45,987 bases of DNA from positions 1 to 45,987 of IMG/VR virus record IMGVR_UViG_3300047469_000232. One strand, written 5' to 3'. The DNA is from a virus. The notes beneath the pieces are model-generated. The model was not told where the DNA came from and ran no database searches. It saw only the letters and a program-made list of their open reading frames with translations. This document shows positions 31,678-39,123 of the stretch, in pieces. Position 1 is the first letter of the stretch, and each line of letters begins with the position of its first letter. A program made the translations under genes and the position numbers.

Positions 31678-33886
31678 AACAGGCCTCCTCGACACGCTGG
31701 TCGCCTGGCATCACCCCAGCCCCCCAACCATCGGGTTTCTTGTAGACCCAGTGACGCTGGCCGCTCTTAGACAACGTGGGCAGCCGCGTCCGTTTCCAGC
31801 CAAACCGATGCATGATCGCGCCGACGCGCATCTGCTCGGGCTTGCCCCAGTGGCCGGGGTCCAGCTTCAGCGCAGTGCCAAGTAGTTCGCTGCCGGTCGT
31901 GGTGGCGCCGATCTGCGACTCCTCCAACCAGTTCAAGATCGGGCCTTCCCATTCGTCCACGACAAAGCGCTCGTCTTGTGCCTCCGAGAACATCGACGCT
32001 TCGTCTCTGTTCACCCACCAGACGTCACCGGCCTCATAGCAGAACACCGCTTCTGCCCAGAGCTGGTCGCGGATCTCGCGCAACAGATCCAGCTCCACGC
32101 GAGTACACGCTACCGGCCAGTACCGCCGGTTGCCCGTGGCGTCTTTGAGGTATTCCTCTTGGTTCGTGGTGCCGACGAAAACACACTGGCGTGGCACGTC
32201 GTTCGTTCTTCGGCCATAGCTTTCGCGGTAGGTGTCTGTGGACGCCGAGAAGAACTGCTTGGCCTTGGTGCTTTCAGCCTTGTTGAAGCTGTCCAGCTCC
32301 CCCAGCTCGACGATCCATTTGCCACGGATCGCCTGGAAGCCGTCTTTGTCACCCAAGGCAAAAGGCGTATCCATGAACCAATCACCGCCGAGAATGCTCA
32401 TGGCGGTCGATTTACCCGCACCCTGGGCACCTTCGAGGATCAGCACCGAGTCAGCCTTGCAGCCGGGTTTCACGACCCGCGCTACTGCTGAGATCATCCA
32501 GCGCTTTCCGACCTTCTTCACGTAATCGCTGGGCGTTACACCCATGACGTCGATCAGCCACTGCTCAAGCCGAGGCACTTGGTCCCACTCCAGCTTTTGC
32601 AGGTACTCACGCACCGGGTGGAAGGCGTGGTCGTGGGCGACGATGCTGACAGCCTCGATAACGCTGGAGGCTTTCACCCGCAGGTTGTAGGTCTGTGCGA
32701 GCCATTTCATGACGCGCATATCGTCGATGTCAGCCCAATCACCGGTACCACCGCCATAAGGGGCCGCACGCAATTTGACGATCTTGGAGCTGAAGGCACT
32801 GAAGCTGATGACTCCGGCCCAGCGTTCGTCATTGCCAAGAATCAGCTCGACATTCTGCATATGAGCAATCAGCGCACCGCTTTCACTGCGCGCCAGTTGA
32901 TCCTTCCAACCACCGGCGGCCGGCGGCTTGACCACAGCGAGCACCTGACGGCGTACCGCCTCCAAGCCTTCGGCGCAATGCAGATCGTTAAAGTCGGTCC
33001 ACTTGTCCTGGCGCTCGCTGCTGAAGACAGGAGCGACGACCTGACCACCAACAACCAGGGCGGCATTGTTTGCCTTCTCTTCACCGGGGTTCCAGGGGTC
33101 GCCGTTCGGGCGTTTGGTTTTCCAGTCGTCGTCGCGACAGATGATGATGGGACGCCCAGGAAAGCGATCACGCATCAGTTTGGCAACTGGGAGCAAGTTG
33201 CCCGCATCAAAGGCTATCGCCACCCCATAGGACGTCGCCATGTGCAGGCTCGCGCCGGTCGCATAGCCTTCACAGATCAACAGGGGCTCGCCCGGTTCAG
33301 GCTCCGGGCCGATCAGGTGAAAGGCGCCCTCTTTCGACATGCCGTAAGGCCAGTAAGATTTATCCCGACCAGTGTCTTCCTGGGGCTTAGGATAGATCAC
33401 CTGCAGGCCGACAACCTGATCGCGGGCGTTGCTCATCGGAACAAGAAATGCGCCTGAACGAGGCGCATAGCGAACACGGAAGCCAACAATCTGCTTTCGA
33501 TCCAGGTAGCTGCTTTTCCCTTTCTCTGGCATGCGCTTGAACAAGCTGCTGGCCCGGTTCGCAGCACGCCGGGCAGCATTAGCTGCGACCTCAGCTGCCC
33601 GTTGCCGAGCAGCCTCCTGCCGAGCGCGCATCACTTCGCGCTCTTCCGGGGTCATACGACCAGCCTTGACCTTGATCTTTTGGGACTCACCCGACCGCCA
33701 ATCACCGAAGCTGCCGAAGATCAGCGTTTCGTTTTTCTCGGTATGGTGTTCATGTACGACGTACCAGCCGTTCTTTTCCTTTCCTTTGTCCTGTCCGGTC
33801 TTGCATCGGGTCAACTTGCCGAACACTAAGGGCTGTGCAGGCTCAAGCCCATAATCCGCGAACTGGTTCAGTACCTCGTCAAGCAT
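31670..33886 (-). CDS. Primase-helicase: Toprim domain plus VapE-like P-loop ATPase
   Basis: The 738-residue protein is the probable phage replication enzyme. The N-terminal half has a Toprim-like core (PLLICEGYATGASLH near residue 205, later IIICRDDDWK) that makes primers. The C-terminal half has a P-loop (LILEGAQGAGKST near residue 487) and WIVELGELDSFNKAEST, characteristic of virulence-associated E helicases. A helical Arg-rich linker lies near residues 75-120. It is between the zinc-finger and Q-like genes, overlapping both. A repeat array possibly acting as origin is downstream. Confidence 0.92.
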   Translation of the reverse strand: MLDEVLNQFADYGLEPAQPLVFGKLTRCKTGQDKGKEKNGWYVVHEHHTEKNETLIFGSFGDWRSGESQKIKVKAGRMTPEEREVMRARQEAARQRAAEVAANAARRAANRASSLFKRMPEKGKSSYLDRKQIVGFRVRYAPRSGAFLVPMSNARDQVVGLQVIYPKPQEDTGRDKSYWPYGMSKEGAFHLIGPEPEPGEPLLICEGYATGASLHMATSYGVAIAFDAGNLLPVAKLMRDRFPGRPIIICRDDDWKTKRPNGDPWNPGEEKANNAALVVGGQVVAPVFSSERQDKWTDFNDLHCAEGLEAVRRQVLAVVKPPAAGGWKDQLARSESGALIAHMQNVELILGNDERWAGVISFSAFSSKIVKLRAAPYGGGTGDWADIDDMRVMKWLAQTYNLRVKASSVIEAVSIVAHDHAFHPVREYLQKLEWDQVPRLEQWLIDVMGVTPSDYVKKVGKRWMISAVARVVKPGCKADSVLILEGAQGAGKSTAMSILGGDWFMDTPFALGDKDGFQAIRGKWIVELGELDSFNKAESTKAKQFFSASTDTYRESYGRRTNDVPRQCVFVGTTNQEEYLKDATGNRRYWPVACTRVELDLLREIRDQLWAEAVFCYEAGDVWWVNRDEASMFSEAQDERFVVDEWEGPILNWLEESQIGATTTGSELLGTALKLDPGHWGKPEQMRVGAIMHRFGWKRTRLPTLSKSGQRHWVYKKPDGWGAGVMPGDQRVEEACFD

Positions 33887-34091
33887 GGCGAGCGGCCCTT
33901 ACCTCATCGAGGGACTGACAATCGATGCACTGAGTGCAGCCCGGTACGGCAAGGCGTCGCTTCAAAGGGATAGGGTCATCACAACCCACGCAAAACAGAA
34001 AAGAATGGCCTACAGGTGCAGGCTTCCGCGAAGCGAGCGTGTGCGCCACGCCCTCAAGAACCAGATCATTTGCAAAATCCACGTTATCCAC
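33879..34091 (-). CDS. Small C4 zinc-finger protein (TraR/DksA-like)
   Basis: The 70-residue product starts at a GTG (34091, MDNVDFANDLVLEGVAHTLA) preceded by GGGGGA at good spacing. It has FCVGCDDPIP and CTQCIDCQ, two Cys pairs forming a C4 zinc finger as in phage TraR/DksA-like proteins. Such proteins can bind RNA polymerase, but the helical arm is short here. It overlaps both neighbours by about eight bases. A longer open frame upstream is a shadow. Confidence 0.8.
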   Translation of the reverse strand: MDNVDFANDLVLEGVAHTLASRKPAPVGHSFLFCVGCDDPIPLKRRLAVPGCTQCIDCQSLDEVRAARHA

Positions 34092-34602
34092 GGGGCATCC
34101 CCCGCGTCGTCTGGTTAACGTAGGAGGCACGGTTGTACATCCCCAGGAGACCTTGGATGCAACGAAAGACCAACTGGCGCAGCTCGGCCAACTCGTGGTC
34201 ATCGACGCGGCCGTCACTGATATGCGACGCCCATACTTCAGCCAGGTCCGCGACCTGATGGAAGTACTTGGCGATCCCAACCGTGAGGGTCTCAGGCATA
34301 TCACCGGTATAGCAATCCGCCAGGTCCTGCCAGATCGTGTCGCCTACCAATGCATGGATCGCATCAAGGATGCGGCGATCCTTGGTCAGCTCCAGGATTT
34401 CCCCCATTTCCTGCACATTGATGATGTGGGTCGGATGGGTCGGGGAAAGCTTGTGCTGCAACGTGGTGGGGTTTCTGCCGGTGGTGGCGGCGATTGCGGC
34501 AGCGCCGCCTGGGTAATCCCGTGCAGCATGGTATAGCGCTAATTCGAGCGTCAGGACTTCCCGTTGTGCTCGGTCAACGCAACTCAGAGCGATTCGGCTC
34601 AT
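34084..34602 (-). CDS. CII-like phage regulatory protein
   Basis: The 172-residue protein (start MSRIALSCVDRAQREVL at 34602, with AAGGA 8 bases upstream) resembles the phage regulatory CII family. The helix-turn-helix region is GGAAAIAATTGRNPTTLQHK, followed by NVQEMGEILELTKDRRILDA. It is third after the Cro-like gene in the leftward early operon, the CII position. It would help to decide between lysis and lysogeny; its targets are not visible. Confidence 0.8.
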   Translation of the reverse strand: MSRIALSCVDRAQREVLTLELALYHAARDYPGGAAAIAATTGRNPTTLQHKLSPTHPTHIINVQEMGEILELTKDRRILDAIHALVGDTIWQDLADCYTGDMPETLTVGIAKYFHQVADLAEVWASHISDGRVDDHELAELRQLVFRCIQGLLGMYNRASYVNQTTRGMPRG

Positions 34603-34613
34603 GGCATTAATCC

Positions 34614-34733
34614 TTATAAGTTGCCAGTGCCGCGCGGTATGTAGTGGTGATACATTTGCCGCGTGGCTTGAAAGGGTCCACACGCCGGTCTAACCGGCAC
34701 CGTGCCTGAGCGAACAATCCGTTGCTCACTCAT
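34614..34733 (-). CDS. Candidate 39-residue protein between Cro-like and CII-like genes
   Basis: The frame ATG at 34733 begins MSEQRIVRSGTVPVRPACGP and ends YIPRGTGNL, with a stop 11 bp before the CII-like start. It lies in the right operon and strand, but the ribosome site is weak (AAGG about 13 bases upstream). It is too short to judge by composition. The opposite strand carries a candidate small RNA. It may or may not be translated. Confidence 0.4.
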   Translation of the reverse strand: MSEQRIVRSGTVPVRPACGPFQATRQMYHHYIPRGTGNL

Positions 34734-34912
34734 GGCGCAACAGCTGCCTTATCTGTGGTGGAGACGGCAGCAACACCGAGGCTTCCGAGCCTCGGAATCA
34801 CGTTAAGGATTGGCGGTTTGCATGTGGTGTGCCCGTCAATCATTACCGTGACCTGATAGCACTGTGGTGGTGTCATCAGGAGGAACTAGGCGGCCCAAGG
34901 GTCGCCTTTTTT
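34684..34912 (+). ncRNA. Candidate antisense small RNA in the cro-cII leader
   Basis: The plus strand between the CII-like and Cro-like genes carries a series of hairpins ending in a strong terminator and no gene of size. Hairpins are GCCGGT-CTA-ACCGGC (34684-34698) and CCGAGGCT-TCCG-AGCCTCGG (34776-34795). A weak promoter pair, TTGAAA (34668-34673) and TAACCG (34691-34696), is 17 bp apart. A transcript would be antisense to the leftward early mRNA ahead of CII, much as lambda OOP is to cII. Small frames of 24 and 9 residues exist but look incidental. The 5' end is uncertain. Confidence 0.4.
34888..34912 (+). terminator. Intrinsic terminator, plus strand, at the cro-like 3' end
   Basis: AGGCGGCC-CAAG-GGTCGCCT forms an 8-bp stem with one G-U pair, followed by six T. 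It acts on a plus-strand transcript, although the neighbouring genes run leftward, which implies a plus-strand RNA here. Confidence 0.7.
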
Positions 34913-35137
34913 CTAAGCAGCTTTACAAGTCACGGGCTCGGGCGGAAATACATCATCCAACGAGCACTTTGCTCCGAGCTTGTTCAATACGCGCACGATT
35001 GCCCTGCATTCTGCGAGGCCCGCAGTACGACGACCTGCCTCATAGTTGCTGACCCGCGTTTGCGTCCAGCCAAGCTCTGCGACCAGCTGCCTCTGCTTAA
35101 TACCCGCACCTTCTCGATATTCAGTAATACGATTCAT
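34913..35137 (-). CDS. cro: Cro-like helix-turn-helix repressor
   Basis: The 74-residue protein (start MNRITEYREGAGIKQRQLVA at 35137, with AGGAG 7 bases upstream) has an XRE-type helix-turn-helix, QLVAELGWTQTRVSNYEAGR. It is divergent from the CI-like repressor with shared operators between, the Cro position. It starts the leftward early operon to the CII-like and replication genes. Upstream in-frame codons run through the promoter, so a longer form is unlikely. Confidence 0.85.
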   Translation of the reverse strand: MNRITEYREGAGIKQRQLVAELGWTQTRVSNYEAGRRTAGLAECRAIVRVLNKLGAKCSLDDVFPPEPVTCKAA

Positions 35138-35162
35138 AAGGGGTCTCCTGTGATCGACGGCC

Positions 35163-35202
35163 ATATTAAGCACGATACGTGAACTTTTCAACACGAAAAG
35201 TG
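35163..35202 (-). promoter_or_regulatory. Leftward early promoter with repressor operators
   Basis: On the minus strand, TTGAAA (35186-35191) and TAATAT (35163-35168) are 17 bp apart, a strong sigma-70 promoter for the Cro-like operon. The palindrome CACG-ATA-CGTG (35171-35181) lies in the spacer. A near copy, CACGAAAAGTG (35192-35202), lies just upstream. Both are good candidates for CI/Cro operators. A half site CGTG at 35222-35225 is near the repressor start. Confidence 0.8.
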
Positions 35203-35238
35203 GGATTAATTGATTTCAGTTCGTGATAAAAAAACCAC

Positions 35239-35988
35239 ATGAACACACTCGGCACTCGCATTAAGCAACTACGTAAAGCCGCTGGCTTGAGTCAGCAGGC
35301 TCTGGCACAAGCTTGTGGCTGGGAATCCCAGTCGCGTATCGGTAACTATGAGAAGGGCACGCGCCAGCCAAATCTGCAGGACCTTGAAAAGCTCGCCAGC
35401 GCATTGAGGGTTTCATTGCCCGATCTCGTGGCAGGCCGTGATCGGTCTGAAATTGACTCGTTTCCCGATCACATCCAGGGCCGTGTGCGGTTTGAAGACA
35501 GGATTGCCAAAGAGGCTGGGCGCTCTAGGGATAAAGGAATGGCTGTCAGCATGAATGTAGGATGGGCAAAAGATGGACGGATCCCAGTGCTAGGCAACGC
35601 GCAGCTAGGGAACGAAGGATATTTTGAGGCTTTAGATTTCCCCCCTGGCCACGGGGATGGATATCTGAATATCCATAGCGATGATCCTGATGCTTATGGC
35701 CTGAAGGTAACCGGTGACAGCATGCTGCCCCGGATCAAGAACGGTGAGTTCGTGCTCATCGAACCCAATAAAAGCTTCTACAGCGGGGACGAGGTTATGG
35801 TCCGCACCACTGCGGGCAGGACTATGATCAAAGAATTCATTTACTTGCGTGACGGGATGTACCGACTAGACAGCGTGAACTCGGAGCATTCCCCTATCCA
35901 TCTGCCTGAAAATGACGTGTTAGAGATACATCTGGTAGGCGGAATCTTGAAATCATCACGCTTTTTACACAGCTCAGCCGAGTTTTAA
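35239..35988 (+). CDS. cI: CI-like phage repressor (XRE helix-turn-helix plus S24 peptidase)
   Basis: The 249-residue protein maintains lysogeny by binding operators on both sides of its gene. The N-terminal helix-turn-helix is LSQQALAQACGWESQSRIGN (18-37). The C-terminal domain is a self-cleaving S24 peptidase with Ser161 in GDSMLPR and Lys198 in MIKEF, spacing 37. The cleavage hinge lies near PVLGNAQLG (116-124). It is therefore expected to be cut during the SOS response, inducing the phage. No clear ribosome site precedes the ATG, as in some weakly translated or leaderless repressor messages. Confidence 0.93.
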   Translation: MNTLGTRIKQLRKAAGLSQQALAQACGWESQSRIGNYEKGTRQPNLQDLEKLASALRVSLPDLVAGRDRSEIDSFPDHIQGRVRFEDRIAKEAGRSRDKGMAVSMNVGWAKDGRIPVLGNAQLGNEGYFEALDFPPGHGDGYLNIHSDDPDAYGLKVTGDSMLPRIKNGEFVLIEPNKSFYSGDEVMVRTTAGRTMIKEFIYLRDGMYRLDSVNSEHSPIHLPENDVLEIHLVGGILKSSRFLHSSAEF

Positions 35989-36000
35989 TCACACATTGTA

Positions 36001-36029
36001 TTGACACCAATAAGCACGTTGCGTGATAT
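36001..36029 (+). promoter_or_regulatory. Rightward early promoter with repressor operator
   Basis: TTGACA (36001-36006) and TGATAT (36024-36029) are 17 bp apart. The palindrome CACG-TTG-CGTG (36015-36025) overlaps the spacer and -10, the same form as the operator at 35171-35181. So this promoter is very likely silenced by the CI-like protein in the lysogen. It drives the operon from 36066 towards integrase. Confidence 0.82.
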
Positions 36030-36065
36030 TTGCCTCACTCTTCCACCACAGAGCGAGGCAACACC

Positions 36066-36242
36066 ATGCACACCACTGCAACGCTGCACGTCCATCCGGC
36101 CGTAGCGAACCCCATCCGCGTCTTTGAAATTCGCCACCTGGCTCGCGAAGCAGGCTGCGCGTTCATCAGTAGCAAGCCCAAAAGCAAGCTCCGCAGCACT
36201 CCCACCCCCTTCGACCCTAACGGCGGCGGGCGTGCAGCATGA
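36066..36242 (+). CDS. Small phage protein of unknown function (first early gene)
   Basis: The 58-residue product (MHTTATLHVHPAVANPIRVF) is the first gene after the repressor-controlled promoter. The Met at 36066 is chosen because the frame upstream lies in promoter sequence. The protein is basic and Pro-rich at its end, with KPKSKLRSTPTPF. It overlaps the next gene by four bases. Function is unknown. Confidence 0.65.
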   Translation: MHTTATLHVHPAVANPIRVFEIRHLAREAGCAFISSKPKSKLRSTPTPFDPNGGGRAA

Positions 36243-36829
36243 GCAAGTTCAAATTCGATAAACGCGCCCTCACTCTGCTCAGCGCCCAGGTCAACCTGAG
36301 CGAGACCTTCACTCACATCCTGCGATCAACACCACAGCGGAAGGCCCTTTCCTTTCGCTTGAAGATCGAGCGTAACGATGAAGACACCACCTTCATCGTT
36401 GAGCTGGGCTCTGAGCGGCATACGCTGACCCTGGCAAACGGCAAGAAGAGCCACTTAAAGCTGGCCGACTTCATCGAAGAGATCGCCAACGGGCCTGGAG
36501 AGCATCATTGCAACGGTGCTATCGCAGCGCTTCCCCAGGATGAACGTCAGTACGGCGTTCTGAGCACAGAGCAGCGCGAACAGGTGTTCAACCTAGTGTG
36601 TAAAGGGGGAACGTTGATGCTGGATCTCGGCTTCGAGCTGCCCATTCATATCGCGCACCACCGTACGTACACCCGCACGGGCTCCACGACAATCATGAGC
36701 ATTGGCATCAAGAATCCAAGGACCAAGTGCTTCACCCTGACCGGCGATGAAACCGACATCTACAAGCGGCTGATCGAATCCATCAACCACCTGGCAGCGA
36801 TTGCAACGCCTGCAGCGCATGCGGCGTAG
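36239..36829 (+). CDS. Phage early protein of unknown function
   Basis: The 196-residue protein begins MSKFKFDKRALTLLSAQVNL and was not recognised. It looks soluble and mixed alpha/beta, with a strand-rich first part (ALSFRLKIERNDEDTTFIVE) and a helical end. It is not truncated and its start overlaps the previous stop. Its place in the early operon suggests a role in host takeover or in regulation. Confidence 0.75.
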   Translation: MSKFKFDKRALTLLSAQVNLSETFTHILRSTPQRKALSFRLKIERNDEDTTFIVELGSERHTLTLANGKKSHLKLADFIEEIANGPGEHHCNGAIAALPQDERQYGVLSTEQREQVFNLVCKGGTLMLDLGFELPIHIAHHRTYTRTGSTTIMSIGIKNPRTKCFTLTGDETDIYKRLIESINHLAAIATPAAHAA

Positions 36830-36839
36830 GGAGGCGATC

Positions 36840-37124
36840 ATGGACCGCGACCTCAAGAAAACCGCCGACTACTTCGGGATCTCCCGCCCAAAGCTGATTT
36901 CCTTGATGCGAGAGAAAGGCTTGCTCAATGACCGGCGCTTGCCGGCCTTTCCCACTCGGGACCGCGCTTACCTGGGCGTGAAAGACGGACAGTGGTTTCA
37001 CCCGGTACATGGCATGCAGTACTGCCAATCCCTCCGGGTGAAGCAACAGGGCATCCCATGGCTTGCAGAGCAGCTGGGCCTCGAACTCCCGCCAATACCG
37101 GCGGACAGCCGTGGCGTGGCCTAG
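36840..37124 (+). CDS. KilA-C-like (phage antirepressor domain) protein
   Basis: The 94-residue protein starts at 36840 (MDRDLKKTADYFGISRPKLI) behind a GGAGG site. It resembles the KilA-C DNA-binding domain of phage antirepressors, with a helix-turn-helix KTADYFGISRPKLISLMREK, followed by LPAFPTRDRAYLGVKDGQWF and GMQYCQSLRVKQQGIPWLAE. It lacks the N-terminal Bro or KilA-N domain of full antirepressors. It could bind DNA or counter the repressor. Confidence 0.8.
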   Translation: MDRDLKKTADYFGISRPKLISLMREKGLLNDRRLPAFPTRDRAYLGVKDGQWFHPVHGMQYCQSLRVKQQGIPWLAEQLGLELPPIPADSRGVA

Positions 37125-37275
37125 GGAATACGCTCGCCAGATAGTCGCCTTAAAAACCAAAGAGGAGCGCAACGCAGCGCTCCTTGAGGTTCCAGAGCAC
37201 CTGCGCGAGCTGACAAAAACCCATTGCCTGATCGCCTGGAACCACCCCAAAAGGAAAAAAACCGATGACAAGTAG
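37111..37275 (+). CDS. Small phage protein of unknown function
   Basis: The 54-residue product starts at a GTG (37111, MAWPREYARQIVALKTKEER) that overlaps the end of the previous gene by 14 bases. It is charged and helical, with RNAALLEVPEHLRELTKTHC. A longer frame from 37063 is only a shadow of the neighbour. Its 3' end overlaps the next gene by 11 bases, as in tightly packed early operons. Small proteins of this kind are common in Pseudomonas prophages and their role is unknown. Confidence 0.65.
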   Translation: MAWPREYARQIVALKTKEERNAALLEVPEHLRELTKTHCLIAWNHPKRKKTDDK

Positions 37276-37588
37276 CCAGCCACCGCTACGACTGATGCCA
37301 CCACCAGAGGCGGCTACCGTCGAGCTGCTCTATCGCACTTTTGGCGATGTGCTGATCCCCCTGGACAAGCTGCGCGTGCAGTACTTCCGCAACCTCAATG
37401 AGCGCTCGTTTGTAACAGAGATAGAGAGCGGCCGCATCCAGCTTCCGATCACAACACTGGACAGCAGCCGCAAGGCTCCGAAGTTTGCCCACATCCGACA
37501 CGTCGCGGCACTGATCGATATTCGGGCCTACAAGGCGGACGAAGAAATGGACGCGCAACAGAAAGGCTTAACCGACCAACCCACGTAA
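37265..37588 (+). CDS. PrtN-like (pyocin activator family) protein
   Basis: The 107-residue protein resembles the PrtN family, whose best-known member activates pyocin genes in P. aeruginosa. Typical parts are ATVELLYRTFGDVLIPLDKL, QYFRNLNERSFVTEIESGRI and LPITTLDSSRKAPKFAHIRH, ending in a helix-turn-helix-like region. It lies in the repressor-controlled early operon. In this phage it may activate late genes, but that is inferred from the family. Confidence 0.8.
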   Translation: MTSSQPPLRLMPPPEAATVELLYRTFGDVLIPLDKLRVQYFRNLNERSFVTEIESGRIQLPITTLDSSRKAPKFAHIRHVAALIDIRAYKADEEMDAQQKGLTDQPT

Positions 37589-37631
37589 ACCAAAGGCTGC
37601 CACCACCAGCCATTACCCAAGGCACACCACC

Positions 37632-38090
37632 ATGACCAATACACAGAGCATTGCGCTATTAGCACTGATCATCCTGGCACTCGCGATCATCTGGATCAGC
37701 TACTGGATGGGCCGCCGAGAAGGCCAGGAAAACCGCGCCACAGACATCGAAACCGACCTGCAGGTCATGGACTTGTCCGAGAGTTTGGCGAAGGCCAACA
37801 GAGAGCTGTTTTCCGTGAGACTCGATTGTGCCACCAAAATCGAGGACCTACGCCAAGAGGTTGCGAAGCACAAACAGACCCAGACACTGAGTCTGAAGGT
37901 CGAGACATCTGACCTGCGCACCCTCTACCGGCTCGCAGCGATTCTGACACTCGCAGCTGACACTTTCGAAGGTTTGCGCGCCAAACTCAAAGCCGCCGAA
38001 GCCCGTAAAGCGGCGCAAGACTGCTTGGCCTTGGCGGCGACTCTCAAGATGCAGGCCCCCCAAGCAGCAGCTATGGAGCGTGCAGCATGA
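37632..38090 (+). CDS. Membrane-anchored coiled-coil protein of unknown function
   Basis: The 152-residue protein has a clear N-terminal membrane segment (IALLALIILALAIIWISYWM), followed by a charged helical region likely to be coiled coil (SLAKANRELFSVRLDCATKI, DLRQEVAKHKQ) and an Ala-rich end. The topology would put the bulk in the cytoplasm (basic MGRREGQ after the segment). It overlaps the next gene by four bases. The role is unknown; superinfection exclusion is only a possibility. Confidence 0.75.
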   Translation: MTNTQSIALLALIILALAIIWISYWMGRREGQENRATDIETDLQVMDLSESLAKANRELFSVRLDCATKIEDLRQEVAKHKQTQTLSLKVETSDLRTLYRLAAILTLAADTFEGLRAKLKAAEARKAAQDCLALAATLKMQAPQAAAMERAA

Positions 38091-38308
38091 ATCGCACTCC
38101 ACTGGCTCGCCTCACCCCACGCGCAGCGGGCGAACTGCAACATCACTGCGAATGCATCAGCAAACGCCTGCATGAGCTTGCCCGCTACCACGAAGAGTTC
38201 GATCAACAGCTCAAAGCGCTGATAGGTCCCGACGCAACCCTTGAGCTGCATCAAAAAACCGCAGATGCGGTCTTGCTGGCAGCGCTGAAAAAGGAGGTTG
38301 CAGCATGA
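38087..38308 (+). CDS. Small helical phage protein of unknown function
   Basis: The 73-residue protein starts MNRTPLARLTPRAAGELQHH and is helical and charged (RLHELARYHEEFDQQLKALI). It overlaps both neighbours by four bases (ATGA), so it is certainly translated with them. No known motif is seen. Confidence 0.7.
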   Translation: MNRTPLARLTPRAAGELQHHCECISKRLHELARYHEEFDQQLKALIGPDATLELHQKTADAVLLAALKKEVAA

Positions 38309-39123
38309 GCTGGATCCTCACTCATACCGGCCAGCGCTTCGACCTGCATGAGCCGGACGCCGCTCTGATCGACCCACGGGATATCTCTCACGCACTGGCG
38401 AACATCTGCCGCTTTAACGGCCACACACGCGAGTTTTACAGCGTCGCCCAGCATTGCTGCATGATCGCTGACCTGGTTGCGGACGAATACAAGTTAGCTG
38501 CGCTGCTGCATCACGCATCTCAAGCGTACACCGGCGATATGGTCCGCCCCCTTAAACAATGGATTCTTCAATTCCTGGACGTTCAAGACTGGCTCTGGGA
38601 GCGGATCTGCACTCGCTTCGATCTTGATACGGAACTGCCTGAACCCGTGCGCCAAGCGAACCTCACTGCTCTCGCGACAGAACGCCGTGATCTCATGCCC
38701 CACGATCCGGCTATCTGGAATTGCTTGGTAGGCATCGAGCCACTCCCCGAGCGCATCCGCCCATGGTCGGCTATCGAGGCCCGGAACACCTACCACCATC
38801 GCCTGATGGATCAGCTCGCAATCGAGCACCGGAGAAAAGCGGGGAGTGCAATTGCTGAGGCTTACGCAATGCCCGCCCCCGCTTTGCTCCGTGATAGCAG
38901 CAGCATCGACACGCAGAAAACAAACAGATGCTGCGAAGCAGTAGGCATTACCGCTTTTTCCAGCGCCGCCTCCGATGTGCCTCTACCCCATGAAAAGCTG
39001 CGCGAGGCAGCTTTTCCCGAAGGAACGCTAAACGCTCAACAATGCCCGCACGCGCAGCTTGTCGTGGGGTATACGGACGTTACTACCGCTCAAACCGGGC
39101 CGGTGAATGAGGTGCTGAAATGA
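38305..39123 (+). CDS. HD-domain-like nucleotide phosphohydrolase with altered HD motif
   Basis: The 272-residue protein resembles YfbR/HDc-type phage nucleotidases: MSWILTHTGQRFDLHEPD, YSVAQHCCMIADLV (His50) and ALLHHASQAYTGDMVRPLK (67-84). The usual motif here is LLHDASEAYIGD; this copy reads HH at 69-70 and Q73 in place of E. Both changes are single G-to-C changes in the codons. The Asp of HD normally binds metal, so activity may be reduced. A C-terminal tail of about 85 residues goes beyond the family. It precedes the cytosine methylase gene. Confidence 0.82.
   Translation: MSWILTHTGQRFDLHEPDAALIDPRDISHALANICRFNGHTREFYSVAQHCCMIADLVADEYKLAALLHHASQAYTGDMVRPLKQWILQFLDVQDWLWERICTRFDLDTELPEPVRQANLTALATERRDLMPHDPAIWNCLVGIEPLPERIRPWSAIEARNTYHHRLMDQLAIEHRRKAGSAIAEAYAMPAPALLRDSSSIDTQKTNRCCEAVGITAFSSAASDVPLPHEKLREAAFPEGTLNAQQCPHAQLVVGYTDVTTAQTGPVNEVLK

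Noticed and set aside
33879-34304. Long version of the zinc-finger gene
   Set aside because: The upstream part is a shadow of the CII-like gene; the GTG at 34091 has a ribosome site and gives a family-sized protein.
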